DNA from: an uncultured Lachnospiraceae bacterium
GTDB lineage: Bacteria; Bacillota; Clostridia; Lachnospirales; Lachnospiraceae
Assembly (NCBI GenBank): GCA_900553355.1
Contig: USDK01000005.1
Location: forward strand, 1-64,000
Reading direction: 5' to 3'
Length of the DNA: 64,000 nt
The notes under the pieces were generated by a model, which saw only the letters and a list, made by a program, of their open reading frames with translations, was not told the origin of the DNA and did not search any database. The first letter of the stretch is position 1; each line of letters starts with the position of its first letter. Below are positions 41,553 through 50,731 of the stretch, piece by piece. A program made the position numbers and the translations under genes.

Positions 41553-42956
41553 ATGTTTGCGCAAATCATCAACGGTTTAAGTGACCTGCTGTATACCTAT
41601 GTTCTTATCATACTTTTGCTGGGGACAGGCATTTATTTTACGATTAAGACTCGTTTTGTACAATTTCGTTTCCTTAAGGAAGCTATCCGGGTTGTCATGG
41701 AGCCAAAGGAAAGTGAAGATGGACTGTCATCGTTCCAGGCGCTGATGGTGTCGACTGCGTCCCGTGTAGGTACGGGAAATATTGCCGGTATTTCCACGGC
41801 AATCTGTATCGGGGGTCCCGGGGCAGTCTTCTGGATGTGGCTGACAGCGATTCTGGGAAGCGCATCTGCCTTTATAGAAAGTACGCTGGCACAGATTTAT
41901 AAAAGAAGAGCCCAGGACGGCAGCTGTTACGGAGGGCCGGCCTACTATATCCAGGCGGCTTTGAAAAAACGCTGGCTGGGAGCCGTGTTTGCAGTATTTC
42001 TGATCATGACCTATATGGTAGGATTTAATATGGTCGCTTCTTTTAATATTACCGATTCTTTCCGGGCATACAGCTTCTTCCAGGAGGGCACGACGCCGAT
42101 GATCATCGGGGCTTTGCTGGCCGTAATCTTCTGTGTCTGTGTGTTCGGCGGCAGTACGCAGATCTCAAAGATTACAGGGATTCTGGTTCCGCTGATGGGG
42201 ATTTTTTATCTTGCGGTTGCACTGTTTATTGTTGTGACTCATTTTGAACTGATCCCGAAGATGTTTGCAGACATCTTTACGAATGCATTTGATTTGCAGG
42301 CAATCTTCGGTGGGTTCACCGGCTCATGTATCATGCAGGGAATTAAGAGAGGACTTTTCTCTAACGAGGCTGGTGTCGGCTCTGCCCCAAACGCGGCGGC
42401 CAGCGCGTCTGTGTCTCATCCTGCCAAGCAGGGGCTGGTGCAGATGCTTTCTGTATTCATTGATACCATAGTAATCTGTTCGGCGACATCATTTATGCTG
42501 CTGTGCTCTGGGGTGGCTCCAAGCGAAGCCCTGAAAGGTATGCCATGGGTACAGGCTGCAGCTGCAGAGTCGCTGGGAAGCTTTGGAACGATATTTATCA
42601 CGGTCGCGCTGTTTATGTTTGCGTTTACCACACTGATTGGAAATTATTTTTATGCAGAAATGGGTCTGGGGTATCTGTGTGATAAAAAGCCCGGGAAAAA
42701 GATACTGTCAGCCTTTCGTATCTTTGCTACGGTAGTAGTGTTTGGCGGATCTCTCATGGAATTCAGCGTTGCCTGGAGCACGGCAGATGTGATTATGGGA
42801 TTCCTGGCGCTGATCAATCTTCCGGTGATCATCCTTCTGGGAGGTCCGGCAGTGCGGTGTCTGAAGGATTACAGGAAACAGAAAAAAGAAGGGAAAAATC
42901 CGGTATTTAAAGCATCGGATATTCATCTGGCAGATAAAACGGATTTCTGGAATTAA
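41553..42956 (+). CDS. Alanine/glycine:cation symporter family protein (AGCS)
   Basis: A 467-residue, about 11-helix transporter. Diagnostic stretches are GTGNIAGISTAICIGGPGAV, WMWLTAILGSASAFIESTLA and GGFTGSCIMQGIKRGLFSNE followed by AGVGSAPNAAASAS, all in the AGCS family core. It takes up alanine or glycine with sodium or protons. It is monocistronic with its own promoter and a perfect terminator. Length is normal for the family. Confidence 0.93.
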   Translation: MFAQIINGLSDLLYTYVLIILLLGTGIYFTIKTRFVQFRFLKEAIRVVMEPKESEDGLSSFQALMVSTASRVGTGNIAGISTAICIGGPGAVFWMWLTAILGSASAFIESTLAQIYKRRAQDGSCYGGPAYYIQAALKKRWLGAVFAVFLIMTYMVGFNMVASFNITDSFRAYSFFQEGTTPMIIGALLAVIFCVCVFGGSTQISKITGILVPLMGIFYLAVALFIVVTHFELIPKMFADIFTNAFDLQAIFGGFTGSCIMQGIKRGLFSNEAGVGSAPNAAASASVSHPAKQGLVQMLSVFIDTIVICSATSFMLLCSGVAPSEALKGMPWVQAAAAESLGSFGTIFITVALFMFAFTTLIGNYFYAEMGLGYLCDKKPGKKILSAFRIFATVVVFGGSLMEFSVAWSTADVIMGFLALINLPVIILLGGPAVRCLKDYRKQKKEGKNPVFKASDIHLADKTDFWN

Positions 42957-42965
42957 AGAAGCACA

Positions 42966-43003
42966 AGCGAAAGCCCCGGATCATCTCCGGGGCTTTCGCT
43001 GTT
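42966..43003 (+). terminator. Terminator after the AGCS gene
   Basis: Perfect 15-bp stem AGCGAAAGCCCCGGA/TCCGGGGCTTTCGCT with a five-base loop. The T tract after it is weak (TGTTGT), but the stem is very stable. Confidence 0.8.
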
Positions 43004-43225
43004 GTCGTTATAGTTATCTAAAGGAATGAGAGAGAAAGTGCAGCACTCGAAATCTGTTTATTCCAAGTGCATTTACTTTATGAGGGGGAGATAGTTGATG
43101 TCTTGTTCAACTATCTGAGTCTTATTATAAAAGGAAAATATGTCCAAAGTATGTTAAAACCCTAAAAGAAAACGAAAATTTCTTAAGCTCAGATTAAGAA
43201 ATCATAAGGAAAAACTGATGTCTGC

Positions 43226-43255
43226 TTGATTCTTGCCTTGAATCTGGAGTATGAT
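43226..43255 (+). promoter_or_regulatory. Promoter of the araC-glpK operon
   Basis: TTGATT (43226-43231) and TATGAT (43250-43255), 18 bp apart, 37 bp before the AraC start codon. Confidence 0.55.
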
Positions 43256-43291
43256 AGAAATATATCATTTTGGAACATGAGAGGAAAAATT

Positions 43292-44200
43292 ATGGAGGAT
43301 TCATATGTATTAGAATTGCTGGAACCGAAGTTCAAGGATTTTCACCTGGTTTACTGCGGATATGCACAATGTGAGGCCCGGCACAGCTATGGTCCGGCCA
43401 CTCGCCCCAATTATATTATTCATTATATCCTGGAAGGGAAGGGGACCTACCAGGTAGGGGAGAGGAAATATCAGCTGTCTGCAGGCCAGGGATTTCTGAT
43501 CGAGCCAGAGACACTGACCTATTATCAGGCGGATCCGGAAGAGCCCTGGAGCTATCTGTGGGTGGGCGTTGGAGGAACGGAAGCAGAAAAGCATATCAAG
43601 GATATCGGTCTGAACAACAGACAGTTGATTTTCCAATATGAGCATGGAGAACGGTTAAAAGAGATCGTATTGGCGATGCTGAAGCACACAAAGGTGACAG
43701 TAGCGAATCTATACTATCTGCAGGGCAGGCTCTATGATTTTTTTTCGGCGTTGACGGAGGATGAGGTGATTGATTCCTGCGTAGATATTTCAAAAGAGAG
43801 TGCCTATATCCAGGAGGCGGTGACGTTTATCAGGAACCGGTATTCCGAAGGGTTAAGTGTGGCAGATATCGCGAAGCATATGAATGTGAACAGAAGCTAC
43901 CTGTATACACTGTTTAAGGAAAATCTTGGAATGTCGCCGAAAGATTTCCTTACAAAGTTTCAGATTTCTCAGGCGAGAGAGCAGCTGACGATCACGGACC
44001 TGTCGATCGAAGAAGTGGCGGAGGCCTGCGGCTATCACAGTTGTCTGGTGTTTTCCAAAGCATTTAAGAAAGAAAACGGAGTGACACCTACGCAATACCG
44101 GAAAAATCACAGACTGGCGGCAAAGCGCACGTCTCCTGCAAGTGTGGAAGAACTGGAAGGAATCGGGAGAAAGGTGAGGTTAAGTCTGGAAAAAGAATAA
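43292..44200 (+). CDS. AraC family transcriptional regulator
   Basis: A 302-residue regulator starting at ATG 43292 behind GAGAGGA. The N-terminal cupin-like sensor (about 25-120) has NYIIHYILEGKGTYQVGERK and GQGFLIEPETLTYYQADPEE. The C-terminal double helix-turn-helix (about 180-280) has LSVADIAKHMNVNRSYLYTL, GMSPKDFLTKFQISQAREQL and HSCLVFSKAFKKENGVTPTQ. It is followed 14 bp later by glycerol kinase, which it may activate in response to a sugar or polyol. The ligand cannot be deduced. Confidence 0.9.
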   Translation: MEDSYVLELLEPKFKDFHLVYCGYAQCEARHSYGPATRPNYIIHYILEGKGTYQVGERKYQLSAGQGFLIEPETLTYYQADPEEPWSYLWVGVGGTEAEKHIKDIGLNNRQLIFQYEHGERLKEIVLAMLKHTKVTVANLYYLQGRLYDFFSALTEDEVIDSCVDISKESAYIQEAVTFIRNRYSEGLSVADIAKHMNVNRSYLYTLFKENLGMSPKDFLTKFQISQAREQLTITDLSIEEVAEACGYHSCLVFSKAFKKENGVTPTQYRKNHRLAAKRTSPASVEELEGIGRKVRLSLEKE

Positions 44201-44214
44201 AAAGAGGTGAGAGG

Positions 44215-45711
44215 ATGGCAAAATATGTAATGGCGCTGGATGCGGGGACAACCAGCAACCGGTGTATTTTATTCAATAAAAAAGGAGAGATCTGCAGTAT
44301 TGCACAGAAGGAATTTACTCAGTATTTCCCAAAGCCCGGATGGGTAGAACATGATGCTGATGAAATCTGGTCGACCCAGCTTGGGGTGGCGGTAGAGGCT
44401 ATGAGTAAAATCGGAGCATCAGCAGAGGATATTGCGGCTATCGGCATTACAAATCAGAGGGAAACGGCTGTCGTCTGGGATAAGCAGACGGGAGAACCGG
44501 TATGCAATGCTATCGTGTGGCAGTGCCGCAGAACAGCTGAATATTGTGATCAGCTGAAAGGCCGGGGCTATACAGATATGATACGGGAAAAGACGGGACT
44601 GATTATCGATGCCTATTTTTCCGGGACAAAGATCAAGTGGATCCTGGATCATGTAGAGGGCGCCAGAGAACGGGCCGAGAAAGGGGAGCTCCTTTTTGGA
44701 ACGGTAGAGACCTGGCTGATCTGGAAACTGACCAGGGGGAAGGTGCATGTAACGGACTATTCCAACGCTTCCCGGACCATGCTGTTTAATATCAATACAC
44801 TGGAATGGGATCAGGAGATATTAAAGTTACTTGAAATTCCAGAAGCTATGCTTCCGACACCTATGCCATCGAGCTGTGTATACGGAGAGACGGATGGGTC
44901 ATATTTTGGTGGACCGATTCCTATTGCAGGTGCGGCAGGAGATCAACAGTCGGCTTTGTTTGGACAGGTATGCTTCCACCCGGGGGCAGCAAAAAATACT
45001 TACGGGACAGGCTGTTTCCTTCTAATGAATACCGGGGAAAAACCGGTGTTTTCCAAAAACGGGCTGGTGACTACCATAGCCTGGGGGCTGGACGGAAAGG
45101 TGGAGTATGCGCTGGAAGGGTCTATTTTCGTGGCAGGCGCGGCGATCCAGTGGCTGCGGGATGAGATGAGGCTTATCGATTCGGCAGAGGATTCAGAGTA
45201 TATGGCACAGAAGGTAAAGGATACCAATGGCTGTTATGTGGTTCCTGCGTTTACCGGCCTTGGAGCGCCGCACTGGGATCCTTATGCCAGAGGAACCATC
45301 GTAGGCATTACTCGTGGCGTGAATAAATACCATATTATTCGTGCGACTTTAGAATCTCTGGCTTATCAGGTCAATGATGTGCTGGGAGCTATGGAAGCAG
45401 ATTCCGGAATCCGGCTGACGTCTCTTCGGGTAGACGGGGGTGCCAGCGCCAATGATTTCCTCATGCAGACGCAGGCGGATATTACAGGAGCGCCGGTCAA
45501 ACGTCCCAGATGTATTGAAACGACGGCTATGGGGGCGGCCTACCTGGCAGGTCTGGCCACAGGCTACTGGAAGAGCAGAGACGAAGTTAAAGAGAACTGG
45601 GCGGTCGATCAGATTTTTGAGCCGAAGATCGATGAAGCGGATCGGGAAAAAAGAGTGAAGGGCTGGAATAAAGCAGTCCATTATGCATATCATTGGGCAA
45701 AGGAGGAATAA
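44215..45711 (+). CDS. glpK: Glycerol kinase
   Basis: A 498-residue FGGY kinase of normal GlpK length. It begins KYVMALDAGTTSNRCILFN (phosphate 1), has ITNQRETAVVWDKQTGEPV, the substrate loop NAIVWQCRRTAEYC, and the C-terminal FGGY signatures GTGCFLLMNTGEKP and LRVDGGASANDFLMQTQADI. Converts glycerol and ATP to glycerol 3-phosphate in the cytosol. The catalytic Asp lies in AGAAGDQQSALFGQ. In many Firmicutes a GlpO-type dehydrogenase follows; here only a short DUF1667 fragment does. Confidence 0.95.
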   Translation: MAKYVMALDAGTTSNRCILFNKKGEICSIAQKEFTQYFPKPGWVEHDADEIWSTQLGVAVEAMSKIGASAEDIAAIGITNQRETAVVWDKQTGEPVCNAIVWQCRRTAEYCDQLKGRGYTDMIREKTGLIIDAYFSGTKIKWILDHVEGARERAEKGELLFGTVETWLIWKLTRGKVHVTDYSNASRTMLFNINTLEWDQEILKLLEIPEAMLPTPMPSSCVYGETDGSYFGGPIPIAGAAGDQQSALFGQVCFHPGAAKNTYGTGCFLLMNTGEKPVFSKNGLVTTIAWGLDGKVEYALEGSIFVAGAAIQWLRDEMRLIDSAEDSEYMAQKVKDTNGCYVVPAFTGLGAPHWDPYARGTIVGITRGVNKYHIIRATLESLAYQVNDVLGAMEADSGIRLTSLRVDGGASANDFLMQTQADITGAPVKRPRCIETTAMGAAYLAGLATGYWKSRDEVKENWAVDQIFEPKIDEADREKRVKGWNKAVHYAYHWAKEE

Positions 45712-45716
45712 AAACG

Positions 45717-45878
45717 ATGGAGACGATCAAGATTACCTGTACCGGATGCAGAAACGGCTGCCTGATGTCAGTTGAAGTTGAAGATGGAGAAGTGGTAGAT
45801 GTAGACGGGAATGGATGCATGCGAGGTTATGCATGTGCACAAAGAAAAGTTTCTCAAATGGAAAATCCGGGTAAGTAA
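45717..45878 (+). CDS. DUF1667 protein, C-terminally truncated
   Basis: A 53-residue protein with GGAGGAAT before its ATG. It has the cysteine pattern of DUF1667: C-T-G-C-R-N-G-C (Cys8, 11, 15) and GNGCMRGYACAQRKV (Cys34, 40). Full members have about 120 residues and belong to the GlpO/FAD-oxidoreductase operon of anaerobic glycerol 3-phosphate oxidation. Here the reading stops just after the conserved S-Q-M-E-N-P-G-K and the second half is missing, as are the dehydrogenase genes. The N-terminal half with its cysteines may still fold, but this looks like the remnant of a lost glpA/O-type operon. Confidence 0.65.
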   Translation: METIKITCTGCRNGCLMSVEVEDGEVVDVDGNGCMRGYACAQRKVSQMENPGK

Positions 45879-45911
45879 TCCGTAAAATTGCATAAATAGA
45901 AGCGGTTTTTA

Positions 45912-45940
45912 TGGACAATTCTGTCACAATGTACTAAAAT
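45912..45940 (+). promoter_or_regulatory. Promoter of the phosphofructokinase gene
   Basis: TGGACA (45912-45917) and TAAAAT (45935-45940), 17 bp apart, 43 bp before the start codon. Confidence 0.65.
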
Positions 45941-45983
45941 AGAAATATCGATGCAATTTGAAGGAAAGAAGGGAAATATCATC

Positions 45984-47231
45984 ATGAAAAGAAACGTAAT
46001 CGTAGGACAGTCCGGCGGACCGACCGCTGCCATCAACTCAAGCCTTGCAGGCGTATACCGGACAGCAAAAGACCGCGGGGCCAATAAGGTGTATGGTATG
46101 CTTCACGGAGTTCAGGGACTGTTACAGGAAAAATATATCGATCTTTCAGATCATATCAAAACAGAGCTGGATGCCGAGCTTTTAAAGAGAACTCCGGCAG
46201 CATTTTTGGGATCCTGCCGTTTCAAACTGCCAGAGATCCATGAAGACAGAGAAGTATATGAAAAGATTTTCGGAATCCTGGATAAGCTGGATATTGAGGC
46301 ATTTATTTACATCGGCGGAAACGATTCCATGGATACGATCAAAAAGTTGTCCGATTATGCGATCATTACCGGACACTCTACCCGGTTCATCGGATGCCCG
46401 AAGACGATTGATAATGACCTGGCGCTGACAGATCATACGCCGGGCTACGGAAGTGCGGCAAAATATATCGGAACATCTATGAAGGAGATCATCCGTGACG
46501 GTTTCTGCCTGGAGTATGAAAAAGGAATCGTAACCATCGTAGAGATCATGGGAAGAAACGCAGGATGGCTGACAGGCGCATCTGCTCTGGCTAAAGGCGA
46601 AGACTGTGAAGGGCCGGATCTGATCTACCTGCCGGAAATTCCGTTCGACCTTCATGAATTCAGCGCAAGAGTAAAACAGCTGATTGAAGAGAAACCATCC
46701 ATCGTGATCGCGGTATCTGAGGGAATCCGCACACCGGACGGCACTTATGTATGTGAGCTTGGCAACAGCATTGATTTTGTTGATGCATTCGGACATAAGC
46801 AGCTGTCTGGAACCGCTTCTTATCTTGCAAGCTTTATCGCAGGAGAGCATGGCTGCAAGACCCGTGCCATTGAACTGAGCACACTGCAGCGTTCTGCATC
46901 TCATACAGCATCCCGTGTCGATATCCTGGAGGCTTATCAGGTAGGAGGAGCAGCAGTGAAGGCTGCGGATGAAGGAGATTCCGGAAAGATGGTCGTGCTG
47001 CAGAGATTGTCTGACGATCCATATCAGTGTGGAACTGAAGTAAAGGATGTACACAAGATTGCCAACGATGAAAAGCTGGTTCCGAGAAATTGGGTCAATG
47101 AAGACGGTACTTATGTGACAAATGAATTTGTATCCTATGTTCGCCCACTGATCCAGGGCGATGTGTCACCAGTCATGGTAGACGGAATTCCAAGGCATCT
47201 GTATACACCAAAGGAATTAAGCCACAGATAA
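45984..47231 (+). CDS. 6-phosphofructokinase, pyrophosphate-dependent type
   Basis: A 415-residue enzyme of glycolysis starting MKRNVIVGQSGGPTAAINS. Two residues decide the phosphoryl donor in this family: GGNDS has Asp114 where ATP enzymes have Gly, and PKTIDND has Lys140 where ATP enzymes have Gly. Both point to pyrophosphate. The catalytic Asp is in T-I-D-N-D and the fructose 6-phosphate loop includes EIMGRNAGWLTG. It interconverts fructose 6-phosphate and the 1,6-bisphosphate, reversibly if PPi is used. Start 45984 follows GAAAGAAGGG; an upstream in-frame ATG at 45951 lacks a site. It stands alone with its own promoter. Confidence 0.92.
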   Translation: MKRNVIVGQSGGPTAAINSSLAGVYRTAKDRGANKVYGMLHGVQGLLQEKYIDLSDHIKTELDAELLKRTPAAFLGSCRFKLPEIHEDREVYEKIFGILDKLDIEAFIYIGGNDSMDTIKKLSDYAIITGHSTRFIGCPKTIDNDLALTDHTPGYGSAAKYIGTSMKEIIRDGFCLEYEKGIVTIVEIMGRNAGWLTGASALAKGEDCEGPDLIYLPEIPFDLHEFSARVKQLIEEKPSIVIAVSEGIRTPDGTYVCELGNSIDFVDAFGHKQLSGTASYLASFIAGEHGCKTRAIELSTLQRSASHTASRVDILEAYQVGGAAVKAADEGDSGKMVVLQRLSDDPYQCGTEVKDVHKIANDEKLVPRNWVNEDGTYVTNEFVSYVRPLIQGDVSPVMVDGIPRHLYTPKELSHR

Positions 47232-47252
47232 GACATTTATCAGGTGAAAACA

Positions 47253-47283
47253 AATCCCGGACGGTAGAAATGCTGCCGCCCGG
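47253..47283 (+). terminator. Hairpin after the phosphofructokinase gene
   Basis: Stem TCCCGG-a-CGG/CCG-c-CCGGGA with an 11-base loop. There is no T tract after it, so it may act as an RNA-end stabiliser instead of a full terminator. Confidence 0.5.
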
Positions 47284-47450
47284 GAAAATATCACAGGCAG
47301 TAAATTTATGCTTGTATTTCTTGTATATATCCGGTAATATATATAGTACTCTCATTCTATTTCAGAAATTCTAAGAGAGATGTTTCTAAATATTCTTTTA
47401 TTAAAATCCTATGTTTCAAATTCATACGTGTCAAAAATGAGGTGGTGTAT

Positions 47451-48965
47451 TTGTCAGTAAAAGAAGGTTATGACGTTCTGCGTCTGATCGAGCATGGTCA
47501 GATCTGTTACATTAGTTCAGAGTATGTAAGGGGAAAGCCACTGGCCTGGTATTTGAAATATCATCCCCATGTATCCAGACAGGAGTTGTTTGGATGGATT
47601 CAGTGCCTGGAGCGGCAGCTGGAGATGCTCCATAAATGTAGAAAGCATCCCTGTTACCGATATGTAAATCCATATAGTGTAATCGTATCAGAAGAAGGGG
47701 AACTTTATCTGGCGGATATGGAAGCCGGTTCCAATGAAGAAATGCTGCGCCTGATGAGGAGAAAAAGTATACGGGAGCATTTTCTTCCCGGAGAGGCGCC
47801 ATATTACCGGAAAGCGTCTGTCAGCCTGGACGCTTATGGCATGGGAAGGACGATCCAGTATCTGCTGGCAATGTCAGATGTGGATCCACCCCTTACCAGA
47901 AGAGAAACCGCAAGGCTTCAAAAGCTGATCTCGAGATGTGAAAAAGTCTCATCAAAAAAAGCAATTCAAAATTTATCAGAAATTCGAAAATATATTCCAG
48001 TTTATGAAGAAAAACAACCGAATATCGGGAAAAGAGCCGGGAAAGTGCTGGCCGTGGCAGCTCTTTTATGCATTTTTGCAGTAGTCGGGAGATGGGGAAT
48101 TGAAAAGAATATATCCGGCGGAAAGGAGGCGCAGGCAGAAACCCTCAGGGATACGGAACGTGAAAAGGCAGAGGTTAAAGAAGGGGAAAATTTTCAGGAA
48201 AAGGAGGAGCGGATCGAGCTGGCGCTTGCCTACTTTCTTGAGATCGAGGATTACCAGAAGGCAGCAGATACTCTGGAGCCGGTCCGGAAAGAATCCGAAG
48301 TGTGCGAGGAACTGGCAGCTGTTGCCGGGGCATTTCTGGAGCCGGAAGGGTCTGGCGAAAAAAGCTCTTTGGAAGAACATCTGACCAGACTGGAATCACT
48401 GGTGAGAGAACAGGAGGATGTATGGGGAGAACAGGAAAGACTGGCATTTTGCCGGTGCCTGATCAAGGGCTATCTTTTTCTGGACACCGATGATGGGGCG
48501 AAGAATGCGATCCGCCTGGGGGAAGAATGTCTGGAAAGTGAAAAATTAGGGGAGTTTGAGACGGGGGAGATTCAGGCGGATCTGGCCGCAGCCTATGAGC
48601 GTGCCGGAGAGATGGAAACCGCGGCAGAACTGTACACAAGTCTTCTTGAGACAGTCGGAGAAGAGAGACAGCGCAGGGAGTATTATGGGAAAGCTGCTGC
48701 CCTGTATGAAGACTGTGGGAGAGTGGATATGGCATTGGAAACGTGCATACAGGGAGTAGAGGAATTTCCACAGGATCAGTCTTTAAAGCTGGCGCATATC
48801 CGGATCCTCTGCCAGGATTCTTCCATGGACCGGGCTGTTTGTGCACAGACCATACGGGATTATCTTTCCCGGGATCCGGCGCTTGGAGAAAGTGAGGAAT
48901 TTCAGAAGTTGCAGAAGGAATATGGAATCAGAGTAGAAGGAGGAGAAGTATGGGTCGGAGAGTGA
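47451..48965 (+). CDS. Membrane pseudokinase with extracytoplasmic TPR-like domain
   Basis: About 504 residues, start uncertain: TTG 47451 after GAGGTGG, or the in-frame GTG 47442. The N-terminal part resembles only the C-lobe of a protein kinase: hinge-like YISSEYVRGKPLAWYL, a broken catalytic loop YRYVNPYSVIV in place of H-R-D-L-K-x-x-N, and LADMEA in place of D-F-G. The N-lobe with the ATP-binding lysine is absent, so no kinase activity is expected. A transmembrane helix follows (AGKVLAVAALLCIFAVVG, about 208-226). The outside part is helical with TPR-like repeats (FETGEIQADLAAAYERAGEM, KAAALYEDCGRVDMALETCI). The layout recalls EssB/YukC of type VII secretion, but no ESX gene is near. It overlaps the Ig-like protein gene by 16 bp. 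Confidence 0.65.
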   Translation: MSVKEGYDVLRLIEHGQICYISSEYVRGKPLAWYLKYHPHVSRQELFGWIQCLERQLEMLHKCRKHPCYRYVNPYSVIVSEEGELYLADMEAGSNEEMLRLMRRKSIREHFLPGEAPYYRKASVSLDAYGMGRTIQYLLAMSDVDPPLTRRETARLQKLISRCEKVSSKKAIQNLSEIRKYIPVYEEKQPNIGKRAGKVLAVAALLCIFAVVGRWGIEKNISGGKEAQAETLRDTEREKAEVKEGENFQEKEERIELALAYFLEIEDYQKAADTLEPVRKESEVCEELAAVAGAFLEPEGSGEKSSLEEHLTRLESLVREQEDVWGEQERLAFCRCLIKGYLFLDTDDGAKNAIRLGEECLESEKLGEFETGEIQADLAAAYERAGEMETAAELYTSLLETVGEERQRREYYGKAAALYEDCGRVDMALETCIQGVEEFPQDQSLKLAHIRILCQDSSMDRAVCAQTIRDYLSRDPALGESEEFQKLQKEYGIRVEGGEVWVGE

Positions 48966-50704
48966 AGAGCATTGTGGCTTTATTAGTGGTGCTGGGACTT
49001 TTATACTGGCAGCAGGATCAGATCAGTTATGCCACGGAAACTGAAGAAATCACAGAGCCTGGGGATCTGGAGGAAGAGAAGCCAGAGGAAAAACCGGAGG
49101 AGAAGCCAGAGGAGCCTCAGGTGAAAATGTTTGAAGCAGAGATTCCCGGACCGGATGGAGAAAATGGATATTACCGGTCATGGCCGGCGGTAAAGATTCG
49201 TCATGTCGGCGAGGCCGGCATGACTCATTGCCGCCTGGTAAACAGCGAGGGACAGGCAATAGAACAGGCCTTGGATGAGAAAGGAGAAGAAGCTGCTTTT
49301 GGGCAGGAACAGTTTCGGGCAGGAAAGAATGAACTGAAAGTCTGGATGACGGATGAGGAGGGTGAGCCTGTGGAAGAATATGTTCTGGAACATTCATTCT
49401 GGATCGATATGACGGGTCCGGTGATCGATTTGAGCGTGCCGCAGGGGATGGATGCCTGGTATGGGGAGGAGGTCCCTCTGTCTGTGTCTGCGAAAGACGG
49501 TCAGCAGGGCAGCCGGACAGCTGAGATTTCATGCAGCGTCCAGGGACAGGTTGTCGCCCGGACGGACAGGGAAAAGGCGGTGTTCCAGATCCGTCAGTTT
49601 TCTGAAGGCGGCGCCCCGGTGAAGGTATCGGTAAAGGCTGTAGACTACGCAGGAAATGTGACCTGGAGAGAGTGCGGACTGTTTATAGATGGAAAAGCAC
49701 CGGAGGCAGTAATAGAGGGGGCTGAGGATTATACGATCAGCAGTCAGCCGGTAGAAATACGCCTGCAGGCAAGAGAAGAAAATGTTCTTGCAGGCGCGGC
49801 TGGAAAAGTGATCCATGAAACTCCCGACGGCGCAGTAAGGGAACAGGAGATCCAGGGATGGACAGACGCAGCAGGCGGCAGGGAAGCTTTGGCAATTTTG
49901 GAAGAAGACGGAAGTTATCAGGTGTCTATGGAACTCAGAGACGCAGCAGGCCATATGGCCTCGGAGGCCAGAAATCTGATCATTGACCGGACCAATCCAA
50001 TCATCCAATATGTAGACGCGCTGGATGGGACTTATCAGAAAAGTTTTTGTCTGGATAATAAAAAAGGAGACCTCATTCAAGATTTTACCACCTATACCTA
50101 TACAGTATCCCTGGATGGGCGTCTGTATCCTCTGGGGGAGACTGTAAACAGGGAAGGCCTTCATTTTCTGGAAGTAAAGGCTGTGGACGCGGCAGGAAAT
50201 GTGGGGACTGCGTCCGCAGAATTTGTGGTTGACCACACTGCGCCTAAAGTGATATTTCGTAATCTGGAGGAAGGAAAGGTCTATGAGGAACAACAGACTT
50301 TTCAGGTGACTTTGGAAGATCAGAAGGATGAGATCCGTGAGATACGGATTAATGGTATCCGACAAAAGACCAGTACTCACAGTAAAATCTATCAGTATAC
50401 GGTAGAGGATGAGAGAGATTATGAAGTGACCGTGAAGGCATCAGACCGTGCCGGAAATGAAACGACAGAACGGATTACTTTTGAAGTGGCAGGAAAAGAA
50501 ACTCTGGTAGAACAGATTTTAAATCCGATCAAAAAAACGCTGGGGCTCCATGAAAATAAAAATGAAAGAGCGGAAGATAAAGAAAAGCAGGAAGCGAAAG
50601 AAGAGAACCCCAATAGCTGGACGATCGTACTTGTGGCGAGTCTTGGAATCGCAGTGGCAGGGGGAAGTGGATGGATGGTGTGGAGAAGGATTCTGAAGCC
50701 GTAG
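48950..50704 (+). CDS. Ig-like repeat surface protein with C-terminal membrane anchor
   Basis: A 584-residue protein. The signal sequence is RVKSIVALLVVLGLLYW, with cleavage probably after YATE-like residues 25-30. A Glu/Pro/Lys stretch (EEKPEEKPEEKPEEP) spaces the head from the wall. Four or five beta-sandwich repeats follow, recognised by D-x-T-x-P-x-I starts (DMTGPVIDLSVP, DGKAPEAVIEG, DRTNPIIQYVDA, DHTAPKVIFRNL) and ends with D-Y-A-G-N-V or D-A-A-G-N-V, as in bacterial Ig-like/cadherin-like surface modules. The tail has a helix VLVASLGIAVAGGSGWMVW and R-R-I-L-K-P but no LPxTG, so it is membrane-anchored. GGAGGAG lies before the ATG, within the end of the pseudokinase gene; the two probably form one envelope complex. 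Confidence 0.75.
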   Translation: MGRRVKSIVALLVVLGLLYWQQDQISYATETEEITEPGDLEEEKPEEKPEEKPEEPQVKMFEAEIPGPDGENGYYRSWPAVKIRHVGEAGMTHCRLVNSEGQAIEQALDEKGEEAAFGQEQFRAGKNELKVWMTDEEGEPVEEYVLEHSFWIDMTGPVIDLSVPQGMDAWYGEEVPLSVSAKDGQQGSRTAEISCSVQGQVVARTDREKAVFQIRQFSEGGAPVKVSVKAVDYAGNVTWRECGLFIDGKAPEAVIEGAEDYTISSQPVEIRLQAREENVLAGAAGKVIHETPDGAVREQEIQGWTDAAGGREALAILEEDGSYQVSMELRDAAGHMASEARNLIIDRTNPIIQYVDALDGTYQKSFCLDNKKGDLIQDFTTYTYTVSLDGRLYPLGETVNREGLHFLEVKAVDAAGNVGTASAEFVVDHTAPKVIFRNLEEGKVYEEQQTFQVTLEDQKDEIREIRINGIRQKTSTHSKIYQYTVEDERDYEVTVKASDRAGNETTERITFEVAGKETLVEQILNPIKKTLGLHENKNERAEDKEKQEAKEENPNSWTIVLVASLGIAVAGGSGWMVWRRILKP

Positions 50705-50731
50705 ATTAAAAATTTCCCCTACAAAGGGAGG

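Larger units (their letters stand above)
42957..43291. other. Gene-free stretch with a terminator, two palindromes and the araC promoter
   Basis: 335 bases. After the terminator (42966-43003) there are a 10-bp stem AGATAGTTGA/TCAACTATCT with an 8-base loop (43089-43116) and a palindrome ATTTCTTAA-7-TTAAGAAAT (43178-43202). The second lies about 25 bp upstream of the -35 box and could be an activator site. No gene seen. Confidence 0.6.

Noticed and set aside
47451..48965. EssB/YukC of a type VII secretion system
   Set aside because: Domain order is similar, but no WXG100, EssC or YukD gene is present and the kinase N-lobe is missing; the name would overstate the evidence.
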